41,459 nucleotides of DNA from a virus. Position numbers and translations under genes: made by a program. Position 1 is the first letter of the stretch. Every line of letters begins with the position of its first letter. Positions 1-7,413 of the stretch are shown here, in pieces. The notes beneath the pieces are model-generated. The model made no database searches and was not told the DNA's origin. It worked only from the letters and a program-made list of their open reading frames with translations. The DNA is taken from IMG/VR virus record IMGVR_UViG_3300008448_000204, positions 1 through 41,459 of that record; one strand, 5' to 3'.

Positions 1-426
1 CGTTATGATGAAATTAAAATGATGTGTGAAATGTTTAAAGCAAGAGCTTATATTCATGTTCAAAAACAAAATCATAAAGATGTTTCATTAAATATGATGG
101 TTGCTTTAGCACAACGTATTCAAGACGGTAATCATGAACAACAAAACCTATTTGACTCAGTTGTAGGACAATTAAAAACACATGAGAAGAGATGGATTGT
201 TGATATTGATACTAAAGATGAGATTGTTAGAGAAGATATCAGAGCATTTATTAATAGCCTAAGACCTGTAGGTTATAAATGTATCTGTGAAATACCAACT
301 AAAAATGGATATCATTTAATTACTGAAAGATTTGATGTAATGGAGTTTATAAAACAATATCCTGAAATTGATATTCAAAAGAAAAATCCAACTTTACTCT
401 TCTTGCCTGAAAGTTTGGAAAATTAA
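1..426 (+). CDS. Partial protein with possible primase-like (AEP) signature
   Basis: The reading frame is open from the first base of the window, so the 5' end is missing and 142 residues are visible. I do not recognise the family firmly. Two features recall the archaeo-eukaryotic primase/PrimPol fold: a hydrophobic strand ending in a DxD pair (WIVDIDTKD, about residue 65 of the visible part) and a later GYHLI segment that resembles the glycine-histidine motif. This is weak pattern evidence with no search behind it. The next promoter (TTGG at 415-418) lies inside the last codons of this gene, so the following gene is transcribed independently. It could equally be an unrelated phage protein. 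Confidence 0.4.
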   Translation, partial: RYDEIKMMCEMFKARAYIHVQKQNHKDVSLNMMVALAQRIQDGNHEQQNLFDSVVGQLKTHEKRWIVDIDTKDEIVREDIRAFINSLRPVGYKCICEIPTKNGYHLITERFDVMEFIKQYPEIDIQKKNPTLLFLPESLEN

Positions 427-445
427 AAAAGGGTTCGTATATTTA
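415..445 (+). promoter_or_regulatory. Bacteroidetes-type promoter for the lipoprotein gene
   Basis: The -33 box TTGG (415-418) and the -7 box TATATTTA (438-445) are separated by exactly 19 nt. The -33 box overlaps the end of the upstream coding region. The sequence continues into CCATAATAAA, the initial transcribed sequence seen at other promoters here. Confidence 0.75.
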
Positions 446-468
446 TACCATAATAAAAAATAAGAGTT

Positions 469-708
469 ATGAAATTAGTATTAGTTTTATCTTTATTGTT
501 TCTAATTGGATGTAAACCTGACCCAGAATTTTACATCAATGGTAAACCATATTACACTTGTAGTCGTTGTGTTAAATCACACACCATACGTGAATGTGGA
601 TATCATTATGGGTATAACCCTTTTCGAGGAAAATTTGAGTATCACTTTGGTAATTATTCGAAAACCATTTGTGATGAATCTAAAGTAGATACAATTGAAA
701 TTAAATAA
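469..708 (+). CDS. Small predicted lipoprotein
   Basis: This is a 79-residue protein. Its N-terminus has a lysine, a leucine-rich hydrophobic segment and the lipobox LIGC at about residues 12-15, so it is predicted to be processed by signal peptidase II and lipid-anchored. The mature part has several cysteines (CSRC, ECG, CDE) and many aromatic residues, suggesting a small disulfide-stabilised domain. No family recognised. The start is preceded by AGAGTT, a context shared with several genes here. A phage lipoprotein made early often acts at the host envelope, for example in superinfection exclusion, but that role is only inferred. Confidence 0.75.
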   Translation: MKLVLVLSLLFLIGCKPDPEFYINGKPYYTCSRCVKSHTIRECGYHYGYNPFRGKFEYHFGNYSKTICDESKVDTIEIK

Positions 709-741
709 TGAATTTTTACAATCTAAAGTTAAATAAAAGTT

Positions 742-1158
742 ATGATTCCATACATACATGCTGAACTATCTGCTAAAAGATTTGGTGGTATTCCTGAGGA
801 TTATTTAGATATCCATGAATTGATGGATTCATCTAAAGCAGCTTATCCTAACAACGCTCATAGGGTATTAACTCACAACTCATGGTTTGTTGTTACTATC
901 TTACCTAAAGTTTTTGGACATCAAAGAACAAACTCAGACGGTAAAAAGTACAATGTAAAAGATATTGGGGAGTATCACTGTCTTGAAGACTTTAAAATGA
1001 AATTTATACCTTCCGTACAAGACTATTTAGAAAATCTAGTAGTTCAACCGTGGATGAATAATGGTGGTGGATCTCCCAACCGCTGTAAATTAATGTTTAA
1101 AAACAAAGAAGAGTATGAATCTTTTGTTAATAGGGGAGAGGAAACAGTAATAGACTAA
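742..1158 (+). CDS. DUF6915-like conserved phage protein
   Basis: The product is 138 residues. The N-terminus (IPYIHAELSAKRFGG, then IHELMDSSK) and the central HRVLTHNSWFVV and DIGEYH segments match my recollection of the DUF6915 family, which occurs in phages and bacteria and has no known function. Histidines and acidic residues are conserved-looking (H7, H25, H41, H46 region), which could fit metal binding, but I cannot show it. It lies 33 bp after the lipoprotein gene with no promoter of its own visible and is probably co-transcribed with it. The ATG is preceded by AAAAGTT. Confidence 0.7.
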   Translation: MIPYIHAELSAKRFGGIPEDYLDIHELMDSSKAAYPNNAHRVLTHNSWFVVTILPKVFGHQRTNSDGKKYNVKDIGEYHCLEDFKMKFIPSVQDYLENLVVQPWMNNGGGSPNRCKLMFKNKEEYESFVNRGEETVID

Positions 1159-1174
1159 AAATAAACACATACAT

Positions 1175-1732
1175 ATGACAAACCCAGTTTTAGAAAAAAT
1201 CAAAGCAGAACTAGCTGCATTCGAAGAAAAGAAAAAAGTAATGTTAGCTGAAATTCAAAAAGAATTTCCGGTAATGTTTGTAGACTTATTTAAACAAGCA
1301 CCAAACCTTAAGTCTTTCGGATGGACACAGTACACTCCTTATTTTAATGATGGAGATACATGTGAATTTTCCGTTCATTTAGATTACCCTTATTTTAACG
1401 GTATTGATAGTGAGGACTATGATGATGATGAAGTTAAAATTAGCATCAATATGCACAGTTATAAAAAACTTGAAACATCCGAAGATGTTCGTATCAATGA
1501 GGAATTAGCTGAGAAAGTAGGTTATAATTGGTACAAAGGAAGATCTATAGGGCAAGATGGCCTTTACTATGACCCTAAATATGATGCTGATGCAGCTCGT
1601 GTAGTAGAAGAAATCCAATCAATATTAGAAACTATCCCAGAAGAATTCTTTAAAGATATGTTCGGAGATCACTGCAAGGTTACATTGTATGCTAATGGAA
1701 TTGTTGAAGTAGAAGAGTACGACCACGATTAA
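1175..1732 (+). CDS. Acidic hypothetical protein
   Basis: This is a 185-residue acidic protein of unknown family. The N-terminal 30 residues are a charged helix likely to be coiled coil (KIKAELAAFEEKKKVMLAEI). The middle is rich in aspartate, glutamate and tyrosine (DSEDYDDDE). It follows the DUF6915-like gene by 16 bp and is the last gene before a strong terminator at 1775-1799, so it probably ends a three-gene operon that began at the 415-445 promoter. Acidic phage proteins sometimes mimic DNA, but nothing specific supports that here. Confidence 0.65.
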   Translation: MTNPVLEKIKAELAAFEEKKKVMLAEIQKEFPVMFVDLFKQAPNLKSFGWTQYTPYFNDGDTCEFSVHLDYPYFNGIDSEDYDDDEVKISINMHSYKKLETSEDVRINEELAEKVGYNWYKGRSIGQDGLYYDPKYDADAARVVEEIQSILETIPEEFFKDMFGDHCKVTLYANGIVEVEEYDHD

Positions 1733-1774
1733 AAAATACTTCACATTTTAAATTTTTTCAAAAAAAGTATAAAG

Positions 1775-1799
1775 GGGGTTGGAATTTCCAATCCCTTTT
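1775..1799 (+). terminator. Rho-independent terminator overlapping next promoter
   Basis: A 9-bp stem (GGGGTTGGA at 1775-1783, TCCAATCCC at 1787-1795, loop ATT, one G-T pair) is followed by TTTT. The TTGG inside its left arm is also the -33 box of the next promoter. Confidence 0.8.
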
Positions 1800-1809
1800 C
1801 GTATATTTA
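1779..1809 (+). promoter_or_regulatory. Promoter for the metallophosphoesterase gene
   Basis: TTGG (1779-1782), 19 nt, TATATTTA (1802-1809), then CCATAATAAAAG before the ATG at 1826. The -33 box is inside the terminator hairpin of the upstream operon. Confidence 0.8.
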
Positions 1810-1825
1810 TACCATAATAAAAGTT

Positions 1826-2482
1826 ATGAAATTAGTATTAGAAAAAAATCAAAACTTATTTTTTACAAGTGATACTCACTACGGTCACTCTAACATTTGT
1901 AGAGCAACTACAAATTGGCCAGATTCCGATAATGTAACTCGTGATTTTAATTCACTTGAGGACATGAACGATACTATCGTTAATAATATTAACGAGACAG
2001 TAGGTGAAAATGATGTATTAATTCACTTAGGTGACTGGTCATTTGGTGGTTTTGATAACATTGCTGAATTTAGAAACCGTATTGTATGCAAGAATATTCA
2101 CCTGGTACTCGGTAACCATGACCATCATATTGACCGTAATAAAGACAACATACAACGTTTATTTACGTCAGTAAATCACTACATTAACCTAGATATTAGA
2201 CGTCCTTCCCTTGTAAACAAAGGACAAATGGATAAATTCAAATTTGTAGTAATGCATTTTCCAATAGCTAGTTGGGACGGTATGAACGACAAAGTTATTC
2301 ACTTACACGGACACGTTCACCTACCTAATCATCTAAGGATTGCCGATGGTAGAGCAATGGATGTAGGTGTTGATGGTAACTTTTTAAAGCCTATTAGTTT
2401 AGACGAGGTAGTGTCTATTATGAAAAACCAACCAATTAAAAAACTATCACTACCTAAAGATCACCATGAGAAGAGAATCTGA
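1826..2482 (+). CDS. Calcineurin-like metallophosphoesterase
   Basis: The 218-residue protein carries the full set of metallophosphoesterase motifs in order: SDTHYGH (about 15-21, DxH), GDWSFGG (about 68-74), GNHDHH (about 95-100), a lone histidine in MHFP (about 144) and GHVH (about 161-164). These residues bind the two metal ions that hydrolyse phosphomonoesters or diesters. Phage members of this family are often annotated as phosphoesterases; the substrate (nucleotide, cyclic nucleotide, RNA end or protein) cannot be told from sequence. The gene has its own promoter and a strong in-phase ATG preceded by AAAAGTT. Confidence 0.9.
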   Translation: MKLVLEKNQNLFFTSDTHYGHSNICRATTNWPDSDNVTRDFNSLEDMNDTIVNNINETVGENDVLIHLGDWSFGGFDNIAEFRNRIVCKNIHLVLGNHDHHIDRNKDNIQRLFTSVNHYINLDIRRPSLVNKGQMDKFKFVVMHFPIASWDGMNDKVIHLHGHVHLPNHLRIADGRAMDVGVDGNFLKPISLDEVVSIMKNQPIKKLSLPKDHHEKRI

Positions 2483-2491
2483 AAAACAGAT

Positions 2492-2522
2492 TTGGTTTTC
2501 TGAAAGATTAATCATATATTCA
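2492..2522 (+). promoter_or_regulatory. Promoter for genes at 2542-4251
   Basis: TTGG (2492-2495), 19 nt, TATATTCA (2515-2522), followed by GGGTATAATAATAAGAGTT and the ATG at 2542. Confidence 0.7.
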
Positions 2523-2541
2523 GGGTATAATAATAAGAGTT

Positions 2542-2784
2542 ATGAAAATATATGACAAAGAGTATTTAGATCCTGCTGTTGGAGAGTTAAAGATAAAAAA
2601 AACACGTAAACTACTTGGGGATTTTAAAATACTTAAAAAGTTAAATTTAATCGAATTTGGTTTAATTGATGCAAAAATTGCAAGAAACTCAGCTAATAAT
2701 AAGCTTGTATTTATATACCAAGTACCTTCCTCCTGTAATTCATCTGTAAACTACAGTTATAAAACTATAATTGAAGAAATATGA
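2542..2784 (+). CDS. Small hypothetical protein
   Basis: The protein has 80 residues and no recognised family. It is lysine-rich in its first half (KIKKTRKLLGDFKILKK) and more neutral at the C-terminus. It is the first gene after the 2492-2522 promoter and its stop codon overlaps the start of the next gene (ATGA at 2781-2784), so translation of the two is probably coupled. Confidence 0.6.
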   Translation: MKIYDKEYLDPAVGELKIKKTRKLLGDFKILKKLNLIEFGLIDAKIARNSANNKLVFIYQVPSSCNSSVNYSYKTIIEEI

Positions 2785-3680
2785 AAACAATACAAATCAA
2801 CAATAGGCATTACCAAGAGTGTGATATTGTTATGTTAGAGAGTTTAAACGAAAGTGATTTATTTTTAAAAGTAAATGAATTAGAATTTAATAAACGTAGA
2901 CCTTTACATGGTATTAAAGATTTAGGTTGGAAGTATCATCATCTTTATATTCTATCAAATGATGAAATAAAAGATGGTGATTGGTATTACCAATATAATC
3001 CTTTTGGTTCAGTTATAGGTAAGTGTGATGATAAATCTCCATTTGTTGCAAAATCAAGTAGATATATTTGGGAAAATAAGGGTAAAAAAATCATTGCTAC
3101 TACTGATAGTTCTGTTAAGTATCCAGAAAGATTTCCTTCATTTGTTACTTTACCACAAATACCTCAATCATTCATTGAACACTTCATTGGTGAATACAAT
3201 CAAGGTAATGTGATTAATAAAGTTTCGGTTGAATGTTATTTTACACATGAAACAGATGGTGATAAATTTCTTAATTTTAAACTCAACCAAAACAATGAAA
3301 TTTCTATTGTAAATAAACAAACCGAAATTATTCAAGAATTCATTGAAAAACATGGTATAACTGAACAGCAACTTATTGATGGTTATAAACAAGGATTAGA
3401 GTTAATTTTTGAAAATGCTTCTAAAGTTATTAAACAAGAAACACTTGAAGAAATTTGTAATAAAGTTAATTTCATAAATCCTAGAGAAAGAGTTGCTTAT
3501 TACAACGGTTTAAAAAATGGTGCTGAATGGCAATCTAAAAGAATGTATAGTGAGGAAGAAGTCAATATATTATTAGATGCTCTTAAATATTTTATAAATA
3601 GAGTTGAAAATGGGACTATAAAAAGTAAGACCACTTATAAGATGTACAAAGATATTGTTGAACAATTTAAAAAGAAATGA
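2781..3680 (+). CDS. Conserved hypothetical protein of Bacteroidetes phages
   Basis: This 299-residue protein resembles a common but uncharacterised family in Bacteroidetes phages. Recognisable stretches are the N-terminal LYILSNDEIKDGDWYY, the central KKIIATTDSS and the LPQIPQSFIEHFI...YNQG segment. These recur in that family by memory, not by search. The C-terminal third is helical and charged. It overlaps its neighbours by 4 bp at both ends (ATGA), placing it firmly in a four-gene operon with the P-loop kinase gene. Function unknown. Confidence 0.7.
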   Translation: MKTIQINNRHYQECDIVMLESLNESDLFLKVNELEFNKRRPLHGIKDLGWKYHHLYILSNDEIKDGDWYYQYNPFGSVIGKCDDKSPFVAKSSRYIWENKGKKIIATTDSSVKYPERFPSFVTLPQIPQSFIEHFIGEYNQGNVINKVSVECYFTHETDGDKFLNFKLNQNNEISIVNKQTEIIQEFIEKHGITEQQLIDGYKQGLELIFENASKVIKQETLEEICNKVNFINPRERVAYYNGLKNGAEWQSKRMYSEEEVNILLDALKYFINRVENGTIKSKTTYKMYKDIVEQFKKK

Positions 3681-3841
3681 GAAGTCCAGTACTCGATAGA
3701 ATACTAAAGGATATGGAAAAAGATCCTTGGTATGTTAAACTAAAACGTTGGTGGAGAGTACAGGTATGGGTTTGGGTATGTAAAACCCGTTTTATATGGG
3801 ATTTAAATTACCAACATAATATATTTAAAAAGAAAAAATGA
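3677..3841 (+). CDS. Small basic tryptophan-rich protein
   Basis: A 54-residue ORF fits exactly between two neighbours, with ATGA overlaps at its start (3677-3680) and its end (3838-3841). That arrangement strongly supports it being real. The protein is basic and has a tryptophan-rich centre (RWWRVQVWVWV), which may be amphipathic or associate with the membrane, and it ends in four lysines. No family recognised. Confidence 0.65.
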   Translation: MRSPVLDRILKDMEKDPWYVKLKRWWRVQVWVWVCKTRFIWDLNYQHNIFKKKK

Positions 3842-4251
3842 AAGAACTAATATTGTTAAGAGGATTACCAGGGGCAGGTAAAAGTTCATTTGCTAATTTA
3901 ATATGGCAATCAGGAGTTATATTTGAAGCAGATAAATACTTCTATGATAAAGAAGGTAACTACAATTTCGACGCTACTAAATTACATGCTGCTCATAAAT
4001 GGTGTCAGTCTCAAGTTGAAGATGCTATGAAGACTAATTCTAAATCAAATGGACTATACTATAGTGAAATTATAGTATCAAATACTTCAACTACTGAAAA
4101 AGAATTAGAACCATATTTGAAGTTAGCTGAAAAATATGATTATATAGTAATTAGTTTGGTAGTAGAAAATAGACATGGTAACAAATCGGTTCACAATGTA
4201 CCTGAAGAAACTTTAGAGAAAATGAGAAAAAGGTTCGAAATTAAATTGTAA
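3838..4251 (+). CDS. P-loop kinase, N4BP2/polynucleotide-kinase-like
   Basis: The 137-residue protein opens with a Walker A motif, RGLPGAGKSS (about 8-17), followed by the FEADKYF segment (about 30-36) and a C-terminal HGNKSVHNVPEETLEKMRKRFE. That last stretch is typical of the AAA-type NTPases related to the N4BP2 and T4 polynucleotide-kinase kinase domains, which phosphorylate 5' ends of RNA or DNA. No phosphatase domain is present, so it is shorter than T4 Pnkp. With the RNA ligase at 6232 it could form a tRNA repair pair; that link is inference. It is the last gene of the operon starting at 2542. Confidence 0.8.
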   Translation: MKELILLRGLPGAGKSSFANLIWQSGVIFEADKYFYDKEGNYNFDATKLHAAHKWCQSQVEDAMKTNSKSNGLYYSEIIVSNTSTTEKELEPYLKLAEKYDYIVISLVVENRHGNKSVHNVPEETLEKMRKRFEIKL

Positions 4252-4256
4252 AAGAT

Positions 4257-4287
4257 TTGGCTTCATCAGATCCTATTCGTATATTTA
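4257..4287 (+). promoter_or_regulatory. Leaderless-type promoter
   Basis: TTGG (4257-4260), 19 nt, TATATTTA (4280-4287). The ATG at 4292 begins exactly 12 nt after the first base of the -7 box, the expected position of transcription start. Confidence 0.75.
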
Positions 4288-4291
4288 CATT

Positions 4292-4513
4292 ATGAAAAAA
4301 ATAAATAAGGAAATGTTTCTACCCTTAACATCAATGATGGTGGGTAATGAATTCACAGAGGAAGCCAAACAAGTATTAGAATCATTTGATTGGAGTGAAT
4401 TTAATTATCATGTAAATCCTTCAACTCCTAAAGGTCCAATGAATAAAAAACAAGTTAAATCAAGAGCTAAATCAAAAGCAGCACGTAAAGCACGAAAGAA
4501 AAACAGAAAATAA
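4292..4513 (+). CDS. Small protein with highly basic tail
   Basis: The protein has 73 residues. The first two thirds are mixed, and the last 23 residues are almost all lysine, arginine, alanine and serine (KSRAKSKAARKARKKNRK), a tail likely to bind nucleic acid or be disordered. No family recognised. Its ATG is 12 nt from the start of the -7 box, suggesting a leaderless mRNA. It lies 3 bp upstream of the secreted T9SS-like protein gene and is probably co-transcribed with it. Confidence 0.65.
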   Translation: MKKINKEMFLPLTSMMVGNEFTEEAKQVLESFDWSEFNYHVNPSTPKGPMNKKQVKSRAKSKAARKARKKNRK

Positions 4514-4516
4514 AAT

Positions 4517-5506
4517 ATGAAAAAACAAATCACAATTGGTCTTCTTCTATTATCAAGCATTAGTTTGTTTGGTTCTTACAACAAGGCCACAACAGTTGCA
4601 AATGGCAGTATTACAACTACAACAAATTGGTCTTATCTACCTACAAGTCCAGCAGATCCAACTAACAAAGATACATTGTTCATTGAACATGACATGTATT
4701 GGGATGCTACTATAGACTGGTCAGCTTCTTCAATTAAAGTTGTTATCATCAGAAATGGTGGTTCTTTAGGTCCTAAAGGAAACAACAATGTATTTACTTT
4801 ACCTTCTACCACTCAAATTTATATTGATGCTTTGAGTTATATAGGAGATAAATCAGGAAATAACTCTAACCATAAACTTATTTTAGGTACAGTATGTGTT
4901 TGGGGAAAAGGGTGTGGATGTAGTGGAGGTAATGCTTCAATAAATGGTCCTATAAACTTGAATGCTTCTAATCCTTGTGGTTTTATAGTTTTACCTGTAA
5001 ACGTTACCTCTATTTATACAAAAAATACAGGTTCTTCTATTGAATTGAACTGGTCTGTGTCTGAAGAACAGAATATTGCTTACTATCTTATTGAAAAGTC
5101 TAACAATGGTATTAATTTTGAAACTATAGGAACAGTTACAGCTTCTGGTGGGTTGGAATCTAAAACTTATAGTTTTGAAGATCGTAGTTCAAATAATCCA
5201 CTAGTATATTACAAATTGGTTGCTGTTTCCTCTAACGGTGAGGCCTCATATTCAAGTATACTACCTGTTCATTCTAAAATAAATGTTGGTATATCTCAAA
5301 ATAATGGTGAAATCACTATCAACCCAGAAAATATTGAAGGTGACTTTGAATATGAAATTTTAGACCTACAAGGAAAAACCATTATATCAGGTACTACAAA
5401 TAATATTACTCCAGTAAATGTGTCTAACATTAATAAAGGAGGAATTTATGTATTGAGATTGTCTATATTGGGACAAACAATCAATTGTGAAAAAATCCTT
5501 ATTTAA
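4517..5506 (+). CDS. Secreted protein with T9SS-like C-terminal sorting domain
   Basis: The 329-residue protein has an N-terminal signal peptide (KKQITIGLLLLSSISLFG, about 2-19). A beta-rich region follows with a Cys/Gly cluster (GKGCGCSGG, about 134-142), then a fibronectin-III-like domain (about 165-250: LNWSVSEEQNIAYYLIEKS and YYKLVAVSSNG). The last ~75 residues (EYEILDLQGKTI, then INKGGIYVLRL, ending KILI) match the pattern of type A T9SS sorting domains (TIGR04183 style). This domain directs export across the outer membrane of Bacteroidetes. The protein is therefore predicted to be secreted or surface-attached by the host's own machinery. The molecular target is unknown. Confidence 0.8.
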   Translation: MKKQITIGLLLLSSISLFGSYNKATTVANGSITTTTNWSYLPTSPADPTNKDTLFIEHDMYWDATIDWSASSIKVVIIRNGGSLGPKGNNNVFTLPSTTQIYIDALSYIGDKSGNNSNHKLILGTVCVWGKGCGCSGGNASINGPINLNASNPCGFIVLPVNVTSIYTKNTGSSIELNWSVSEEQNIAYYLIEKSNNGINFETIGTVTASGGLESKTYSFEDRSSNNPLVYYKLVAVSSNGEASYSSILPVHSKINVGISQNNGEITINPENIEGDFEYEILDLQGKTIISGTTNNITPVNVSNINKGGIYVLRLSILGQTINCEKILI

Positions 5507-5511
5507 ATAAT

Positions 5512-5542
5512 TTGGCTTTTTAAAATCCTGTTCGTACATTCA
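5512..5542 (+). promoter_or_regulatory. Promoter for the gene at 5568
   Basis: TTGG (5512-5515), 19 nt, TACATTCA (5535-5542), followed by GTCATAATAAAAG. The block is nearly identical to the promoter at 10409-10439. Confidence 0.75.
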
Positions 5543-5567
5543 TGTCATAATAAAAGAAATAAAGGTT

Positions 5568-6191
5568 ATGTATAGAATTAATGAAAATCTAAGCAAAGAA
5601 GAAAATTTAGAATTAGCTAAAGCTTACAGTGAAAAAGCTAGTGAATTATTAGCTAGATTTAAAGATATTGTTGATGAAGCAAATAAACAATTCCCAGGTG
5701 TTACATTTGGATTGTCTAAAGCTAGATTAGAAAAACACAAATCTCCAAACGAGGCATACCAACGTGTTATTAATGCCACCAGAACATTATATAATACAAA
5801 ATCTTTTTATGAAAATAGAGAAAGAATGGCCAAAGAAAAAGCCGACAAGGAAGCCGCGATTGAAAGAACCAAAAAGTTGGAAGCCGAAAAATCACAGTTA
5901 CTAAACGAGGCTATCGAGTTTTGTTTAAACAACGGTAAGTTGTTTGGAACTGATTTCACTATTGAAAATGCCATCCATGTAGCAGATGACATTGCTTTCC
6001 AAAACGAAGTTAAAAAACGCAACGAGGAAATCGGAGATGATTATATTAGCTTTAGTGGTCAAAATTGTGAAGATGAATGTGCTGGATGGAACCCAAGCGA
6101 TAGGAGATGTGAATGTGGTAATAGAAGAGTAGCTTGGAATAATGATTATTCTGATTTTAGGAACATGGAAATTTATGCTGAGGCTTGGTAA
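5568..6191 (+). CDS. Coiled-coil hypothetical protein with Cys-rich C-terminus
   Basis: The protein has 207 residues. Residues about 85-125 form a strongly charged predicted coiled coil (RMAKEKADKEAAIERTKK). The C-terminal region contains five cysteines in CEDECAGWNPSDRRCECG (about 166-183), which could bind zinc. A histidine-poor, acidic tail follows. I do not recognise the family. It is a single-gene unit between its own promoter and that of the RNA ligase gene. Confidence 0.65.
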   Translation: MYRINENLSKEENLELAKAYSEKASELLARFKDIVDEANKQFPGVTFGLSKARLEKHKSPNEAYQRVINATRTLYNTKSFYENRERMAKEKADKEAAIERTKKLEAEKSQLLNEAIEFCLNNGKLFGTDFTIENAIHVADDIAFQNEVKKRNEEIGDDYISFSGQNCEDECAGWNPSDRRCECGNRRVAWNNDYSDFRNMEIYAEAW

Positions 6192-6196
6192 GGGAT

Positions 6197-6227
6197 TTGG
6201 AAATTTAAAATAAAGATATTATATTAA
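6197..6227 (+). promoter_or_regulatory. Leaderless-type promoter of the RNA ligase gene
   Basis: TTGG (6197-6200), 19 nt, TATATTAA (6220-6227). The ATG at 6232 is exactly 12 nt from the first base of the -7 box, with the same CATTATG junction as at 4292 and 8670. Confidence 0.75.
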
Positions 6228-6231
6228 CATT

Positions 6232-7398
6232 ATGGAAAATCAAAACAGTGTTTGCTTTGTAGCAAAAATTAGTGAAATTAAACCTATTGAAGGTGCTGAT
6301 AACATTGAATTGGGTGTTATTGGTGGATGGAATTGTATTATTAAAAAAGGTGAGTATAAAGTAGATGATTTAGTTGTAGTAGCAACTACAGACGCAGTTA
6401 TACCTCAAGAATTATCAGACGCAATGAACGTAACTAATTACTTACGTAAAGGTGGACGTGTGCGTACTGTTAAGTTGAGAGGTGTTTATAGTGAATGTTT
6501 GATTATACCAACCCAAGTTGCTAGACAGTGGGCTGCAAGTAACCCTAAAGGAAAACATACTGAGGTTAGACAATTGGATAGACCTACAGAAGGTCAAGAC
6601 TTAATGGAAATATTAAGTATCTTCAAATACGAACCACCAGCAGTTCAAGTACAACTTACTTCAGGTCGTAAAATTAGATACAGTCAGAATCCAAACTTTG
6701 GTATTTACTATAAATTCCCTAACATTAAAAACGTTAAAGGAATGTTTAACGAAGAAGATGAAGTTATAGTAACTCGTAAAATTCACGGTACTAATGCTCG
6801 TTACGGTATTGTTAAAAAACGTAAACTATCTATTTGGGATAAAGTAAAACGTTTCTTCGGAGACAAATGGGTTGAATACGAATATGTTTACGGTTCTCAT
6901 AACGTAGAAAAAGGTTCTGACTCCCAAGGTTTCTATGATACTGATGTTTGGAGAACAATTGCCAAAAAATACAATATTAGAGAAAATCTTTGGGAACTCT
7001 TTAAAACATATAAAAATCATTATGAAATTGAAGAAGGTATTGTAATCTATGGAGAAATTTATGGTCCTGGTATTCAAAAGAACTATGATTATGGATTGAA
7101 AGAAATCGAATATGCTGGTTTTGATACTACTATTAATAGTCAATACTGTGATATAGGTAGAAGTTACGATATTCAATGTAATGTTTTAGGATTACCTTAT
7201 GTACCTGTTCTGGCTAACGAAATGTGGTCTCAAGAATTGCAAGATAGGTATTTATTTGATAAAATCAAAGATACTAAAGTACCACACGAAGGTGTTGTTA
7301 TTAGCAGAGTTGATGGAGACAGACATAAAGTAGCTAAAGTTATTAACCCAGACTATTTGATTTACGGAGAAAAACATAATGTAGGAGACTCACACTAA
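6232..7398 (+). CDS. ATP-dependent RNA ligase, Rnl5/DraRnl-like
   Basis: The 388-residue protein has the nucleotidyltransferase motifs of RNA ligases. Motif I is KIHGTN with the adenylated lysine at about 183, a YGEIYG segment (about 283) corresponds to motif IIIa, EGVVI (about 354) is motif IV, and KVIN (about 368) is motif V. The ~150 residues before motif I (EIKPIEGADNIELGVIGGW and onward) look like the N-terminal OB-type domain of Deinococcus-type Rnl5 ligases rather than the Rnl1 or Rnl2 layout. The enzyme seals 3'-OH/5'-phosphate RNA ends using ATP. Together with the kinase at 3838 it could repair tRNAs cleaved by host anticodon nucleases; the large tRNA array gives that idea weight. 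Start chosen from the promoter geometry. Confidence 0.88.
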   Translation: MENQNSVCFVAKISEIKPIEGADNIELGVIGGWNCIIKKGEYKVDDLVVVATTDAVIPQELSDAMNVTNYLRKGGRVRTVKLRGVYSECLIIPTQVARQWAASNPKGKHTEVRQLDRPTEGQDLMEILSIFKYEPPAVQVQLTSGRKIRYSQNPNFGIYYKFPNIKNVKGMFNEEDEVIVTRKIHGTNARYGIVKKRKLSIWDKVKRFFGDKWVEYEYVYGSHNVEKGSDSQGFYDTDVWRTIAKKYNIRENLWELFKTYKNHYEIEEGIVIYGEIYGPGIQKNYDYGLKEIEYAGFDTTINSQYCDIGRSYDIQCNVLGLPYVPVLANEMWSQELQDRYLFDKIKDTKVPHEGVVISRVDGDRHKVAKVINPDYLIYGEKHNVGDSH

Positions 7399-7413
7399 TA
7401 AAAAAATAAAAAA

